From NCBI GenBank assembly GCA_947303085.1, contig CAMYXP010000010.1:1-39077 (forward strand): a DNA stretch of 39,077 nt. Reading direction: 5' to 3'. Of the stretch, positions 1-8,676 are shown one piece after another. Within the stretch, counting starts at the first letter, position 1. Each line of letters starts with the position of its first letter. Both the position numbers and the translations under genes were made by a program. This DNA comes from an uncultured Bacteroidales bacterium. Its GTDB lineage: Bacteria; Bacteroidota; Bacteroidia; Bacteroidales; F082. A model generated the notes under the pieces. The model searched no databases. It was not told the origin of the DNA and saw only the letters and a list, made by a program, of their open reading frames with translations.

Positions 1-1370
1 TACCATTTGCAGAAGCGTGGAAAATCAAGATGGTTGAACCTATCAAGAAATCCACTCGTGAACAACGTGAGAAGTGGCTCGAAGAAGCCCACAACAACAT
101 CTTCATGCTGAAGAGCGACTACGTATATATCGACCTCCTGACCGACTCTGGCACAGGCGCCATGAGCGACCGTCAGTGGAGCGCCATGATGATGGGCGAC
201 GAGAGCTACGGCGGCGCTCGTTCATTCTATCACATGAAAGACACCATCACCGAACTCACTGGTTTTGAATATGTCATCCCTACACACCAGGGCCGCGCCG
301 CTGAGAATGTGCTGTTCTCATACCTCGTGAAGCCAGGTCAGATCATCCCGGGCAACGCTCATTTCGACACAACAAAGGGTCATATCGAGAGCCGTAAGGC
401 ATTCGCTATCGATGTCACAGTGCGTGAGGCTTACGACACACAGCTCGAAGCTCCTTTCAAAGGCAATGTCGACCTCGAGAAACTCGAGAAGATTTTGAAG
501 GAAAACAAAGGTAACGTCCCGTTCTTCGTATTGACAGTGACCAACAACACTGTTGGCGGTCAGCCTGTTTCAATGCAGAACGTCCGCGAGACATGCGCAC
601 TCTGCCACAAATACGGCGTGCCGGTCAACATCGACAGCGCTCGTTTCATCGAGAATGCATATTTCATCAAGACACGCGAGAAAGGCTACGAGAACAAGAC
701 CCTCCGCGAGATTGTGAAGGAGATGTTCAGCTATGCCGACTCAATGACAATGTCAGCAAAGAAAGACGCTCTCGTCAACATGGGTGGCTTCATCGCAACA
801 AATAAGAAAGACTGGTACGAAGGTGCCAAGTTGTTCTGCATCCCGTTCGAAGGCTTCCTCACCTACGGTGGTATGAACGGCCGTGATATGGACGCCCTCG
901 CCGTCGGTTTGAAAGAAAACATCGAATTCGACATGGTCGAGACACGTATCAAACAGGTTCACTACCTCGCTTCTAAGTTGGATGAATACGGCATCCCTTA
1001 CCAGCGTCCTGCAGGCGGTCACGCCATCTTCGTCGATGCTGACAAGGTTTTGACCAACATCCCTAAGGAAGAATTTCCGGCACAGACTTTGACATGCGAG
1101 CTTTACCTCGAAGCCGGTATCCGCGCTTGCGAAATCGGTTACGTCCTCGCTGACCGTGACCCTGTCACACGCGAGAACCGTTTCGGTGGCAACGACTTCG
1201 TGCGTCTCTGCATCCCACGCCGTGTTTACACCAACAACCACATGGACGTCATCGCAGCCGCTTTGAAGAACGTCTACGACCGCCGCGACACCATCAAACG
1301 TGGTCTGGAAATCACCTGGGAAGCTGAACTCATGCGTCACTTCACTTGCCAGTTCAAACGTTTGAAATAA
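1..1370 (+). CDS. tnaA: tryptophanase (5' end outside the window)
   Basis: PLP-dependent beta-eliminating lyase that converts tryptophan to indole, pyruvate and ammonia in the cytoplasm. The frame is open to the window edge: before the ATG at 30 it reads PFAEAWKIK, which matches the N-terminus of Bacteroides-type tryptophanases, so the true start lies upstream. Family motifs seen are LTDSGTGAMS, THQGRAAENV, NIDSARF and MSAKKDALVNMGG. The second lysine of that last motif, codon 762-764, is the expected PLP Schiff-base lysine. The closely related tyrosine phenol-lyase is the alternative; the FDTTKGH and SARF motifs favour tryptophanase. A hairpin follows the stop. Codon use is host-like (CGT/CGC arginines). 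Confidence 0.88.
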   Translation, partial: PFAEAWKIKMVEPIKKSTREQREKWLEEAHNNIFMLKSDYVYIDLLTDSGTGAMSDRQWSAMMMGDESYGGARSFYHMKDTITELTGFEYVIPTHQGRAAENVLFSYLVKPGQIIPGNAHFDTTKGHIESRKAFAIDVTVREAYDTQLEAPFKGNVDLEKLEKILKENKGNVPFFVLTVTNNTVGGQPVSMQNVRETCALCHKYGVPVNIDSARFIENAYFIKTREKGYENKTLREIVKEMFSYADSMTMSAKKDALVNMGGFIATNKKDWYEGAKLFCIPFEGFLTYGGMNGRDMDALAVGLKENIEFDMVETRIKQVHYLASKLDEYGIPYQRPAGGHAIFVDADKVLTNIPKEEFPAQTLTCELYLEAGIRACEIGYVLADRDPVTRENRFGGNDFVRLCIPRRVYTNNHMDVIAAALKNVYDRRDTIKRGLEITWEAELMRHFTCQFKRLK

Positions 1371-1385
1371 TTTGAAATTCATATT

Positions 1386-1413
1386 GTAGAGACGTGCTAT
1401 GGCGCGTCTCTAC
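1386..1413 (+). terminator. perfect hairpin after tnaA
   Basis: A 12-bp stem (one G:T pair), GTAGAGACGTGC / GCGCGTCTCTAC, with loop TATG, followed by GTATTTTT. It sits 16 bases after the tnaA stop and 12 bases before the next ATG. It can act as an intrinsic terminator. The symmetric GTAGAGACG core also resembles dispersed palindromic repeats, so it may be a repeat used as a terminator. Confidence 0.6.
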
Positions 1414-1424
1414 GTATTTTTAAA

Positions 1425-1964
1425 ATGGATTACGTATTTGTCATAGCATTAACCTTCTGCGTCTGCGTCGCTTCCTCCGCCTTTAACCTCGAAAAAAAGA
1501 ACGGTTGGTGGCGTAACATGTTGTTTGTGTGCGCTTTGGCGGCAGGGCAGGGGCTGATGTACTGGCTCGGATCATTGCTTGGCGGCACATTCATGTACAA
1601 ATTCGCAAGCTTCGCCAAGGTAATTGTCCTGATTATCTGTTTTATGATAGCGTTCAGGATGATGATGGACACACTGAAAATCAAAAGCGGAAAGAATCTT
1701 TTTCTCATCGACAAGCCAAAACAGCTGATAATCTTATCTATCGCATTGGGTATCAATGCCTTGATAGCGGGATTGATTGCCGACGCGGCGTTTTTGCCAT
1801 TATTCGGTAAAATTACACCTTTATTAATAATAGGAGTCTCATTGATTTGGGGTCTCATCGGAATAGGAACCAAGTTTTCGCAGGTTAAGTTATTGATTAA
1901 CAGCTTGTTAAATTTCATCGCAGCTTTAGCGATATTAGCAACAGGCATCGTAGCGATATTTTAA
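1425..1964 (+). CDS. MntP-like small integral membrane protein, likely not a standard Mn pump
   Basis: 179 residues, almost entirely hydrophobic, with about six membrane segments arranged as two similar halves of three separated by a charged loop (about residues 85-100, KIKSGKNLFLIDKPKQ). Length and layout match the MntP manganese-efflux family (DUF204). Each half of MntP carries a conserved Asp in its first helix. Here the first-half position reads CVASSAF, and the second reads ALGINALIAG, where an Asn replaces the Asp of the usual IDA. Both acidic residues therefore appear lost, so the substrate may differ. The ATG follows the tnaA hairpin closely; I see no separate TAnnTTTG box. A LysE-like or unrelated exporter remains possible. 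Confidence 0.55.
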   Translation: MDYVFVIALTFCVCVASSAFNLEKKNGWWRNMLFVCALAAGQGLMYWLGSLLGGTFMYKFASFAKVIVLIICFMIAFRMMMDTLKIKSGKNLFLIDKPKQLIILSIALGINALIAGLIADAAFLPLFGKITPLLIIGVSLIWGLIGIGTKFSQVKLLINSLLNFIAALAILATGIVAIF

Positions 1965-2030
1965 TCTATTATCGTCATATCAATCAAATTTAAATTAATA
2001 AAATTGATTATTATGCCTAAACAGGCAGCC

Positions 2031-2068
2031 TTTTTTGTTCTTTTCCATCAAGGGAAAAGAACAAAAAA
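2031..2068 (+). terminator. long perfect hairpin, intrinsic terminator
   Basis: A 16-bp AT-rich stem (2031-2046 with 2053-2068) whose core is TGTTCTTTTCC / GGGAAAAGAACA, flanked by T and A runs so that it would terminate from either side. It lies in the 250-base gap between the MntP-like gene and the endonuclease gene. The rest of that gap holds AT-rich sequence and the promoter at 2164. Confidence 0.6.
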
Positions 2069-2163
2069 CCGCCATGTAATGGCAAAAATTGTTAAAAATT
2101 TTAAGATTTCCACCTTTTTTCTGCAAGTTAAGTTAAAAATGAAAATCCTAAGAAATTTTCATT

Positions 2164-2171
2164 TATATTTG
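2164..2171 (+). promoter_or_regulatory. -7 box of the endonuclease-queD-ABC-F operon
   Basis: TATATTTG matches the Bacteroidetes -7 consensus TAnnTTTG and lies 44 bases before the ATG at 2216. An imperfect inverted repeat (GAAAAT / ATTTTC) lies directly upstream. Confidence 0.55.
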
Positions 2172-2215
2172 TAGTCCTCAACAATACTATTTGTTAATTA
2201 TTCAATTTGTTGATA

Positions 2216-3262
2216 ATGAAAAGATTATACATTTTTTTAACTCTGATAATCGCGACTGTTACCCTCAATGCGCAGCCGCAAGGATACTACGACGGCACTG
2301 AAGGCCTCACCGGAAATGCGTTGAAGACAAAACTGCATAGCATCATCAAAAACGACGACCACACCACTTACAGCGGACTTTGGAGTGCCTACCAGCAGAC
2401 CGACAAAAAGCCGAACGGCAAGGTTTGGGATATCTATTCCGACATCCCGGACGGCACGCCACCTTACGAGTTTACTTTCGGCTCCGACCAGTGCGGCAAC
2501 TACAACGGCGAAGGCGACTGCTACAACCGTGAGCACCTCTGGGCTCAGTCGTGGACCAACAACGACAGCGATGAAAAAACCGACCTGCATCATGTGTATC
2601 CTACCGACGGCTACGTCAACAACCGCCGCGACAACTACGCTTTTGGCGAGGTAGGCAACGCTTCGTGGACATCGCAAAACGGCGGAAAACTCGGACAAAA
2701 CAAGGTCAGCGGATTCAACGGCACAGTGTTTGAGCCTATCGACGAATACAAAGGCGACATTGCCCGCGCCCTCATGTACGTCAGCGTGCGCTACTACCAG
2801 GAAGACAACAGCTGGGGTACTTCCGATATGACCAACAAATCGGTCATCAAAGACTGGGCGATGACGATGCTGCTTCGCTGGCACAAGGAAGACCCTGTAT
2901 CGCAAAAGGAAATAGACCGCAACAACGCGGCTTACAACATACAGAAAAACCGTAACCCGTTCGTCGATTATCCTGAGTTTGCCAATAAAATCTGGGATCC
3001 GCATTGGAGCGTCGATGAAAACGAATACAACGTTTTGGTCAACGTTTGGCCTAATCCTGCCACCTCTACAGTCAACATAAAAGGCGAAAACCTTGAGACT
3101 GTTTATATGTATAACGCTGTAGGTCAATTGGTTATGACTTTAGATGTTCAAAACGACGAACAGTCGGCAATAGACGTGAGCGGCTTCAACAGCGGCATCT
3201 ATTTCATGAATGTGATATCGCAAAACGGCGGTTCGGTACTTAAAAAAGTTGTTGTGCAATAA
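2216..3262 (+). CDS. secreted endonuclease I family nuclease with type IX sorting domain
   Basis: Extracellular non-specific nuclease. A signal peptide occupies about residues 1-20 (MKRLYIFLTLIIATVTLNAQ). The endonuclease I domain carries NREHLW at 104-109, with the probable catalytic His107, and DLHHVYPTDGYVNNRR at 123-138. The last ~75 residues (VNVWPNPATSTVNIKG to LKKVVVQ) form a type A C-terminal sorting domain, so export is by signal peptide and then the type IX system to the cell surface or medium. The upstream in-frame TTG codons at 2207 and 2210 are not needed; ATG 2216 starts the signal peptide. The stop shares one base with the queD start (TAATG), indicating translational coupling. 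Confidence 0.88.
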   Translation: MKRLYIFLTLIIATVTLNAQPQGYYDGTEGLTGNALKTKLHSIIKNDDHTTYSGLWSAYQQTDKKPNGKVWDIYSDIPDGTPPYEFTFGSDQCGNYNGEGDCYNREHLWAQSWTNNDSDEKTDLHHVYPTDGYVNNRRDNYAFGEVGNASWTSQNGGKLGQNKVSGFNGTVFEPIDEYKGDIARALMYVSVRYYQEDNSWGTSDMTNKSVIKDWAMTMLLRWHKEDPVSQKEIDRNNAAYNIQKNRNPFVDYPEFANKIWDPHWSVDENEYNVLVNVWPNPATSTVNIKGENLETVYMYNAVGQLVMTLDVQNDEQSAIDVSGFNSGIYFMNVISQNGGSVLKKVVVQ

Positions 3263-3696
3263 TGTTTTATCTTACAAAAATATTCCATTTCGAGGCGGCG
3301 CATGCCTTGGCAGGCTACGATGGCAAGTGCCGTAACATCCACGGTCATTCCTACGAACTCCGAGTGACGGTGAAAGGTATGCCTCTCGACGAGCCTGGCA
3401 ACCCGAAAAACGGCATGGTGATTGATTTTCATGACTTAAAAGCCATTGTTAATCAAGAAGTTGTGGAAAAACTCGACCATTCGTTTATCATCGGAAACAA
3501 TTTGCCGAATGAGTTTGTCGAGATAACAAAAAAGAATTTCGACAAGGTGGTGGAGCTGCCTTATCAGCCGACAACCGAAAACATGCTCGCCGATTTTGCC
3601 AGGAGAATCAAACGTCGTTTGCCGCAATACGTTGAGCTTTATAGTATTACGCTTCAGGAAACGCGCGACAACATCGCTGAATGGAGAGAGGAGTAA
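3262..3696 (+). CDS. queD: 6-carboxy-5,6,7,8-tetrahydropterin synthase
   Basis: Second enzyme of queuosine (7-deazaguanine) synthesis, converting dihydroneopterin triphosphate to 6-carboxy-tetrahydropterin in the cytoplasm. 144 residues, normal for the family. Zinc ligands are His14 (FEAAHAL), His27 and His29 (IHGHSY), with Cys23 as the catalytic cysteine. LDHSFI and the C-terminal LQETRDNIAEW complete the signature. Its ATG overlaps the nuclease stop, and the ABC-F gene starts one base after its stop, so the three are co-transcribed. No other queuosine gene is in view. Confidence 0.93.
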   Translation: MFYLTKIFHFEAAHALAGYDGKCRNIHGHSYELRVTVKGMPLDEPGNPKNGMVIDFHDLKAIVNQEVVEKLDHSFIIGNNLPNEFVEITKKNFDKVVELPYQPTTENMLADFARRIKRRLPQYVELYSITLQETRDNIAEWREE

Positions 3697-3697
3697 G

Positions 3698-5614
3698 ATG
3701 ATTTCAATTCAAAATCTGAGTATACATTTCACCGGTCAGGACCTTTTCACCGACATCAACTTCATGATTCGTGAGAAGGATCGCATCGGTCTTGTAGGCA
3801 AAAACGGAGCTGGAAAAACCACACTAATCCGCATAATTGCTGGCCTCGAGCAGCCTTCGCACGGTGGCGTGGTGATGTCGGATGATGTCACAATCGGCTA
3901 CCTGCCTCAGGAGAAGAACATACATTCCACCAAGACCGTGCTCGAAGAGACGATGACGGCTTTCGAGGAGTATCATCAGATTGAGAAAAACCTTGCCATA
4001 CTTCAGGATGAGCTGTCGCAACGCACTGATTATGAGAGTGATAGCTATCAGAGACTCTGCGAACGTATGAGCGCTCTCAACGAACGCCTGACGCTCATCG
4101 GCGGTCATAACGTGGAGGGCGAGGCAGAACGTATCCTCGTCGGCCTCGGCTTCGACCATGAGGACATGCAACGTGAGATGAACGAGTTCAGCAACGGCTG
4201 GCAGATGCGCGTGGAGCTGGCGAAAATACTGCTCCGCAAACCGAAACTGCTGCTTCTCGACGAGCCTACCAACCACCTCGACATCGAGTCAATACAATGG
4301 CTCGAAAACTACTTGAAGAACTACTACGGCGCAATTTTTATGGTGTCGCACGACCGCGCCTTCCTCGACCATATCACCATCCGCACCATCGAGATTTCTG
4401 GCGGTAAGATTTACGACTACAAATGCACCTACACCGAGTTCGTAGAGCGTCGCGAGGAGCGCATCGACATGCAGAAGGCGGCGTTCGACAACCAACAGCG
4501 CGAGATAAAGGAAATCGAAGCATTCATCGAACGTTTCCGCTATAAGGCGACCAAGGCGAAACAGGTGCAATCGCGAGTGAAACAGCTCGAAAAGATGGAT
4601 ATGGTGGAAATCGACGACCGCGACAAGTCGGTGATGCACTTCAAGTTCCCACCTGCGCCACATTCCGGCAAGGTCACACTGGAACTGAGCCATGTCTCGA
4701 AGTCGTATGGCGAGAAAAACATACTCAACGACATCAATCTGCTCATTCCGAGAGGGGAGAAAATAGCTTTTGTGGGTCGCAACGGCGAAGGAAAATCGAC
4801 GCTTTCGAAGATTATAGCCGGCGTGCTTGACCACACCGGCGAGGTGAAACTCGGTCACGAGGTGAAGATAGGCTATTACGCTCAGAATCAACAGGATATG
4901 CTCGATACTGAGAAGACGGTGTTCGAGACTTTGGACGATGTGGCTACCGGCGACATGCGCGTGAAGGTGAAGTCGCTGCTCGGCGCTTTCCTTTTCAGCG
5001 GCGAGACTATCGACAAAAAGGTGAAGGTGCTTTCAGGCGGTGAAAAAGCCCGTCTTTCGTTGGCGAAAATGTTGCTCTTCCCAACCAACCTGCTAATCCT
5101 CGACGAGCCTACCAACCACCTCGACATGCTCTCGAAAGACATACTGAAGTCGGCGCTCATCCAGTTCGACGGCACTCTCATCGTCGTATCCCACGACCGC
5201 GACTTCCTGCAGGGCTTGACCACTAAAGTATACGAGTTTAAGAAGCCTCATATCAAGGAATATATAGGCGACATCTACGATTTCCTTGAAGAGAAACGCC
5301 TCAAGGAACTCGACGACCTTAACCGTCAGCAGAAGGTGCAGCAGCAACAAACTCCTGTTGTCTCTCAAAACAAAATCGACTACGAGGCTAAGAAAGCCGA
5401 CGACCGCGAGAAACGTCGTGTTGAGAAGGAAATCAAGAAACTTGAGGAGCAGATCGACGCTCTCGAAAAGGAACTCGCCACTCTCGACGAGATAATGGCC
5501 AACCCGTCATCGCACTCCGAAGTCAATGTCGATGACAATTTCTACTGGAATTACGGCAAAAAGAAAGAAGATTTACAGTATTTGATTGACAAATGGGGCG
5601 AACTAGCCATCTAA
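3698..5614 (+). CDS. ABC-F family ATPase
   Basis: Soluble tandem-ATPase of the ABC-F type, without membrane domains; members act on ribosomes (Uup/Ett-like, or antibiotic ribosome protection). 638 residues from ATG 3698; the longer reading that begins inside queD is not needed. Walker A1 is GKNGAGKTT (34-42) and Walker A2 GRNGEGKST. Signature motifs are FSNGWQMRVELAK and LSGGEKARLSLAK, and both Walker B motifs continue as LLDEPTNHLD / ILDEPTNHLD, typical of ABC-F. The linker contains the basic KATKAKQVQSRVKQLEK helix. A charged coiled-coil C-terminus (about 530-620), as in Uup, suggests a housekeeping rather than a resistance role. Confidence 0.9.
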   Translation: MISIQNLSIHFTGQDLFTDINFMIREKDRIGLVGKNGAGKTTLIRIIAGLEQPSHGGVVMSDDVTIGYLPQEKNIHSTKTVLEETMTAFEEYHQIEKNLAILQDELSQRTDYESDSYQRLCERMSALNERLTLIGGHNVEGEAERILVGLGFDHEDMQREMNEFSNGWQMRVELAKILLRKPKLLLLDEPTNHLDIESIQWLENYLKNYYGAIFMVSHDRAFLDHITIRTIEISGGKIYDYKCTYTEFVERREERIDMQKAAFDNQQREIKEIEAFIERFRYKATKAKQVQSRVKQLEKMDMVEIDDRDKSVMHFKFPPAPHSGKVTLELSHVSKSYGEKNILNDINLLIPRGEKIAFVGRNGEGKSTLSKIIAGVLDHTGEVKLGHEVKIGYYAQNQQDMLDTEKTVFETLDDVATGDMRVKVKSLLGAFLFSGETIDKKVKVLSGGEKARLSLAKMLLFPTNLLILDEPTNHLDMLSKDILKSALIQFDGTLIVVSHDRDFLQGLTTKVYEFKKPHIKEYIGDIYDFLEEKRLKELDDLNRQQKVQQQQTPVVSQNKIDYEAKKADDREKRRVEKEIKKLEEQIDALEKELATLDEIMANPSSHSEVNVDDNFYWNYGKKKEDLQYLIDKWGELAI

Positions 5615-5697
5615 TGTCATTCCGACCGAAGTGGAGGAATCTCGTTATTGAAGGAGATTTCTCGACTACACTTCATTTCGCTCGAAATGGCAACCGA
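5615..5697. repeat. imperfect palindromic intergenic repeat
   Basis: The left part (CATTCCGACCGAAGTGGAGG) and the reverse complement of the right part (CATTTCGAGCGAAATGAAG, then GTAGTCGAGAAATCTCC) share a common pattern. The element therefore folds on itself as an imperfect long hairpin between two convergent genes. Such elements are commonly dispersed in Bacteroidales genomes (from memory, not searched). The 3' end of the acyltransferase gene lies within it. Confidence 0.55.
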
Positions 5698-6835
5698 GCT
5701 TGTTTTCAACCGGAATAGCGTAAATACCTAATAAAATCTCGGTAAAGCGTTTCTCAGCCTCGCTTCCTAATTCCTCATAAAGCTTCGAGAAAATCTTGTC
5801 GCAATAAGCCTTGAAAACGTCTTCCTCTTCTTGAGTGTAGTATTTTTTAAACGTGGAAGTGCCTGATAACCAATCGTATGCGATGTAATTATTCGGATAA
5901 AGCCTGTAGTTGGCATAGATTCTCTCGTCAATCATGTCGGCCACAACCTTCACGATTTCATGCTTGTCGGCGCCTTCGTAAGGCTTTAAGTCGTCGTAAG
6001 TTATTGTAGGACAAATAGCTATGTTCATCGTGCCTTTTTTCTTTCTGATGCCCGACACTATGCTGTCCATGTCTTCCATAGGCTTTTTCACATACACGTT
6101 GTCGCGTTCCTTGAGGTAGCTCTCACGTGCCTTCATCATAGCGCAAGGCTCGTATTCGTAGGATGTCGAAATAGGCGTGATGTTCAACTCTGCAAGATTT
6201 GGCACAAGGTCTTTTCTGTCGCCCGACATCGAAAACATGTTTATCAACCCATGGTCGGTCTTGTCGTTGCCGTCTTTTGTGCGTCCGTTTCGCTGTGCAA
6301 TCCAAACCGATTTGTTTTCTCTGATAAGATATCTGATGTAATCTGACAAATGCTGCGAGTTTTGAGCTAACTCTCTGACATTCTGCGACCTGAGAACCTT
6401 AAACATCTTATTTGCCTTGCTGAAAACCTCAATGGTCTTGTTCAAAATAAGGTTGTCGCCAAAGGCGATGTTGCAGGTTTGAAGTCCGTTTTCGAACATA
6501 AACTCTTGAAGAATGAAAGCATCGAGTGTGATGTCGCGGTGATTGCCTGTAAACAGATATGCCTTGTTTTTGTCGATAAGGTTAAATCCTTGAGTTTCAA
6601 CACCTTTCATTGATGTTGCGACTATCAACTTGACAAAACGAGTCATCATAACCCGCTGAAACTCTTCAGTGGTCTTGATTTTTCTTAAAAATGCCTTGAC
6701 TTCGTCGTCCGACATGCCGGGAAGCACCAGTTTTGCCAATGAGAGTGATGTCTCATCGTTGATGAAAAACTCAATAGCTGCTGGTATTTCCTCGTCTTTG
6801 TAGGATCTTATATCTTCAAACTGCTCTGGTATCAT
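5666..6835 (-). CDS. 1-acylglycerol-3-phosphate acyltransferase-like protein
   Basis: 389 residues of the PlsC/LPLAT superfamily in the form found in Bacteroidetes, probably acylating a glycerolipid or related lipid at the membrane. The catalytic block is GNHRDITLD with His99 and Asp105; this HX5D spacing is one longer than the classical HX4D. A second block WIAQRNGRTKDG (178-189) takes the place of the phosphate-binding EGTRS motif. There is no clear membrane helix or signal peptide. The last residues (GCHFERNEV) are encoded by the palindromic repeat downstream, so the C-terminus has been changed by the repeat. sppA lies upstream on the same strand with 8 bases between them. Confidence 0.75.
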   Translation of the reverse strand: MIPEQFEDIRSYKDEEIPAAIEFFINDETSLSLAKLVLPGMSDDEVKAFLRKIKTTEEFQRVMMTRFVKLIVATSMKGVETQGFNLIDKNKAYLFTGNHRDITLDAFILQEFMFENGLQTCNIAFGDNLILNKTIEVFSKANKMFKVLRSQNVRELAQNSQHLSDYIRYLIRENKSVWIAQRNGRTKDGNDKTDHGLINMFSMSGDRKDLVPNLAELNITPISTSYEYEPCAMMKARESYLKERDNVYVKKPMEDMDSIVSGIRKKKGTMNIAICPTITYDDLKPYEGADKHEIVKVVADMIDERIYANYRLYPNNYIAYDWLSGTSTFKKYYTQEEEDVFKAYCDKIFSKLYEELGSEAEKRFTEILLGIYAIPVENKLGCHFERNEV

Positions 6836-6843
6836 TTCAAATA

Positions 6844-8604
6844 TTATTCCACAATCATGAATGGCATAAGTGCTTGAACGCCATCAAGTTTCGAGATATT
6901 CTCAACAGCCTCGAAATATGTGTAATTATTACCTAATCTCTTCTTTATCAATGATTTAGTGTATGGTTCCTGCAAGCCGCCGCCCATCAGCATCTCCATC
7001 ATGTCTTTCTGTTTCGGATAGCTCTTGATTGAGTAGTCGGTGAGATTGGCTTGTTGTGCCGCGTATGCTATGGCTTTGTCGAGACCGCCAAGTTCGTCGA
7101 CCAGACCGATCTCGAGTGCGTCGGCGCCAGCCCAAACACGTCCCTGACCTATGGAGTCGACGTAGCTCTGGCGCAGACCGCGTGTGCGTGCCACCAATGC
7201 CGTGAATTCGTTATATGTGTTGCCCACATATTTCTGTAACATCGCCTTCTGGTATGGTGTGAGCGGCTCCACTATGCTTCCGAAGTCGGCGTTTTCGTTG
7301 GTCTTCGCCACGTCGAAGGTCAAGCCGACTCTCTCGTTGAGGAATTTCTTGGCATTAGGGAAGGTGCCGAAAACGCCTATTGAGCCTGTCAGAGTGGTCG
7401 GGTCGGCAAAGATGCGGTGGCCTTCGGTCGAGATCCAGTAACCGCCCGATGCGGCGTAGTTACCCATCGAGATGATGAACGGCTTCTCGGCTTTCGCCAA
7501 TTCCACCTCGCGACGAATCACCTCCGATGCAAGGGCGCTGCCGCCTGGCGAGTTCACACGCATCACTATGGCCTTCACCTTCTTGTTTTCACGAGCCTCG
7601 CGGATGGCTTTCGACAAAGTGATTGAGCCTATTGTCTCGTCGTCACCCTCGCCGTCGATGATCTGACCGTTGGCATAGATAACGGCAATCTTGTCGGCCT
7701 TGACTTTTGCAGCAGGTCTCACATCTGCATACTGCGTGTTGGTCAGGATGTTGATCTTGCCATTTTCTTCAATGCCAGCCAAATTCTTAATCTTCGCGAT
7801 AATCTCGTCTCTGTAGGCAAGACCGTCGACGAAATTCTCTTCAAGAGCGATGTGCGGGTCGAATGTCAATGATAAATTATCGGCTAACTCATTGATTCTC
7901 TGAATGCTGATGCCTCTTGTCGCATTGATGTCGCTCACAATCTTAAACCAGATGGTGTTGAGGAGTTTTGTCATCTGCTCGCGGTTGGCGTCGCTCATCT
8001 TATCAAGGAAATAAGGCTCGACAGCGCTTTTGAACTTGTTGTTCGGACCTCTGATGATCTGCATCTCGATGTCGAGTTTGTCCAAAAGATTCTTGTAAAA
8101 CATTATCTGTGAAGCCATTCCATGGATGTCGAGACCTCCGTCGGGGTTGATGTAGATTTCATCGCCCGCTGTAGCGAGATAATAGGCGTTTTGTCCCATA
8201 TTGTCGGCGTATGAAATGACAAACTTGCCTGATTCTCTGAAACTTACGATATGATTTCTCAGTTCTTCGATGTTTGCCGGTGAGCTGCCAATCGTTGAAA
8301 GCTCGAGGAAAATTCCGCTGATGTTAGGGTCGTTTTTAGCCTCGTCGATGTTGGCGATGATGTCGTTCATGCCCGACATGTCGGAGTTTTTGTCTAACCC
8401 CATAAGCATGTCGGTGAGGTTGTTTTCGGTGGTTCTCTCAGGGATATTATAGTCGAGATTCATGTAAAGAACCGTTTTCGGCTTGACTGTGACGGTGCTT
8501 TTTGTGCTTGAATTCACCATCCAGATGGTTATTATCAACAAAACTATCATCATCAATGCCGATCCAAGGCACGACGCGAACATGAATTTGAAGAATTGTT
8601 TCAT
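6844..8604 (-). CDS. sppA: signal peptide peptidase SppA, long (67K) type
   Basis: Membrane-bound serine protease that degrades cleaved signal peptides. 586 residues with one N-terminal membrane anchor (about 9-30) and two tandem ClpP-like domains. The catalytic lysine of the N-domain is Lys192 in KFKSAVEP and the nucleophile of the C-domain is Ser386 in NYAASGGYW, matching the split Ser-Lys dyad of the 67K type. RVNSPGGSALAS and LTGSIGVFG are also conserved. The acyltransferase gene follows immediately; folK is divergent. Confidence 0.93.
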   Translation of the reverse strand: MKQFFKFMFASCLGSALMMIVLLIITIWMVNSSTKSTVTVKPKTVLYMNLDYNIPERTTENNLTDMLMGLDKNSDMSGMNDIIANIDEAKNDPNISGIFLELSTIGSSPANIEELRNHIVSFRESGKFVISYADNMGQNAYYLATAGDEIYINPDGGLDIHGMASQIMFYKNLLDKLDIEMQIIRGPNNKFKSAVEPYFLDKMSDANREQMTKLLNTIWFKIVSDINATRGISIQRINELADNLSLTFDPHIALEENFVDGLAYRDEIIAKIKNLAGIEENGKINILTNTQYADVRPAAKVKADKIAVIYANGQIIDGEGDDETIGSITLSKAIREARENKKVKAIVMRVNSPGGSALASEVIRREVELAKAEKPFIISMGNYAASGGYWISTEGHRIFADPTTLTGSIGVFGTFPNAKKFLNERVGLTFDVAKTNENADFGSIVEPLTPYQKAMLQKYVGNTYNEFTALVARTRGLRQSYVDSIGQGRVWAGADALEIGLVDELGGLDKAIAYAAQQANLTDYSIKSYPKQKDMMEMLMGGGLQEPYTKSLIKKRLGNNYTYFEAVENISKLDGVQALMPFMIVE

Positions 8605-8616
8605 ACTGATAAATTT

Positions 8617-8649
8617 TTTGCAAATATACGATTTCTTTCATTATATTTG
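8617..8649. promoter_or_regulatory. divergent sppA / folK promoters
   Basis: On the plus strand TTTG (8617-8620) and TATATTTG (8642-8649) are spaced 21 bases and face folK. On the minus strand TATATTTG (8628-8621) faces sppA. Both fit the Bacteroidetes -33/-7 pattern. Confidence 0.6.
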
Positions 8650-8676
8650 CATTTCGTAAGGCAAAACAATTTTTTC

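Noticed and set aside
753..1382. Long antisense frame over the tryptophanase gene
   Set aside because: Shadow of a conserved enzyme gene; no motif or promoter.
2237..3127. 296-codon open frame antisense to the endonuclease gene
   Set aside because: Shadow of the real gene; its valine-rich composition comes from the complementary codons, with no family motif.
8596..8676. Longer N-terminus for folK
   Set aside because: The extension overlaps the sppA start and both promoters; FolK starts normally at the MAVESVFILIGSNLG segment.
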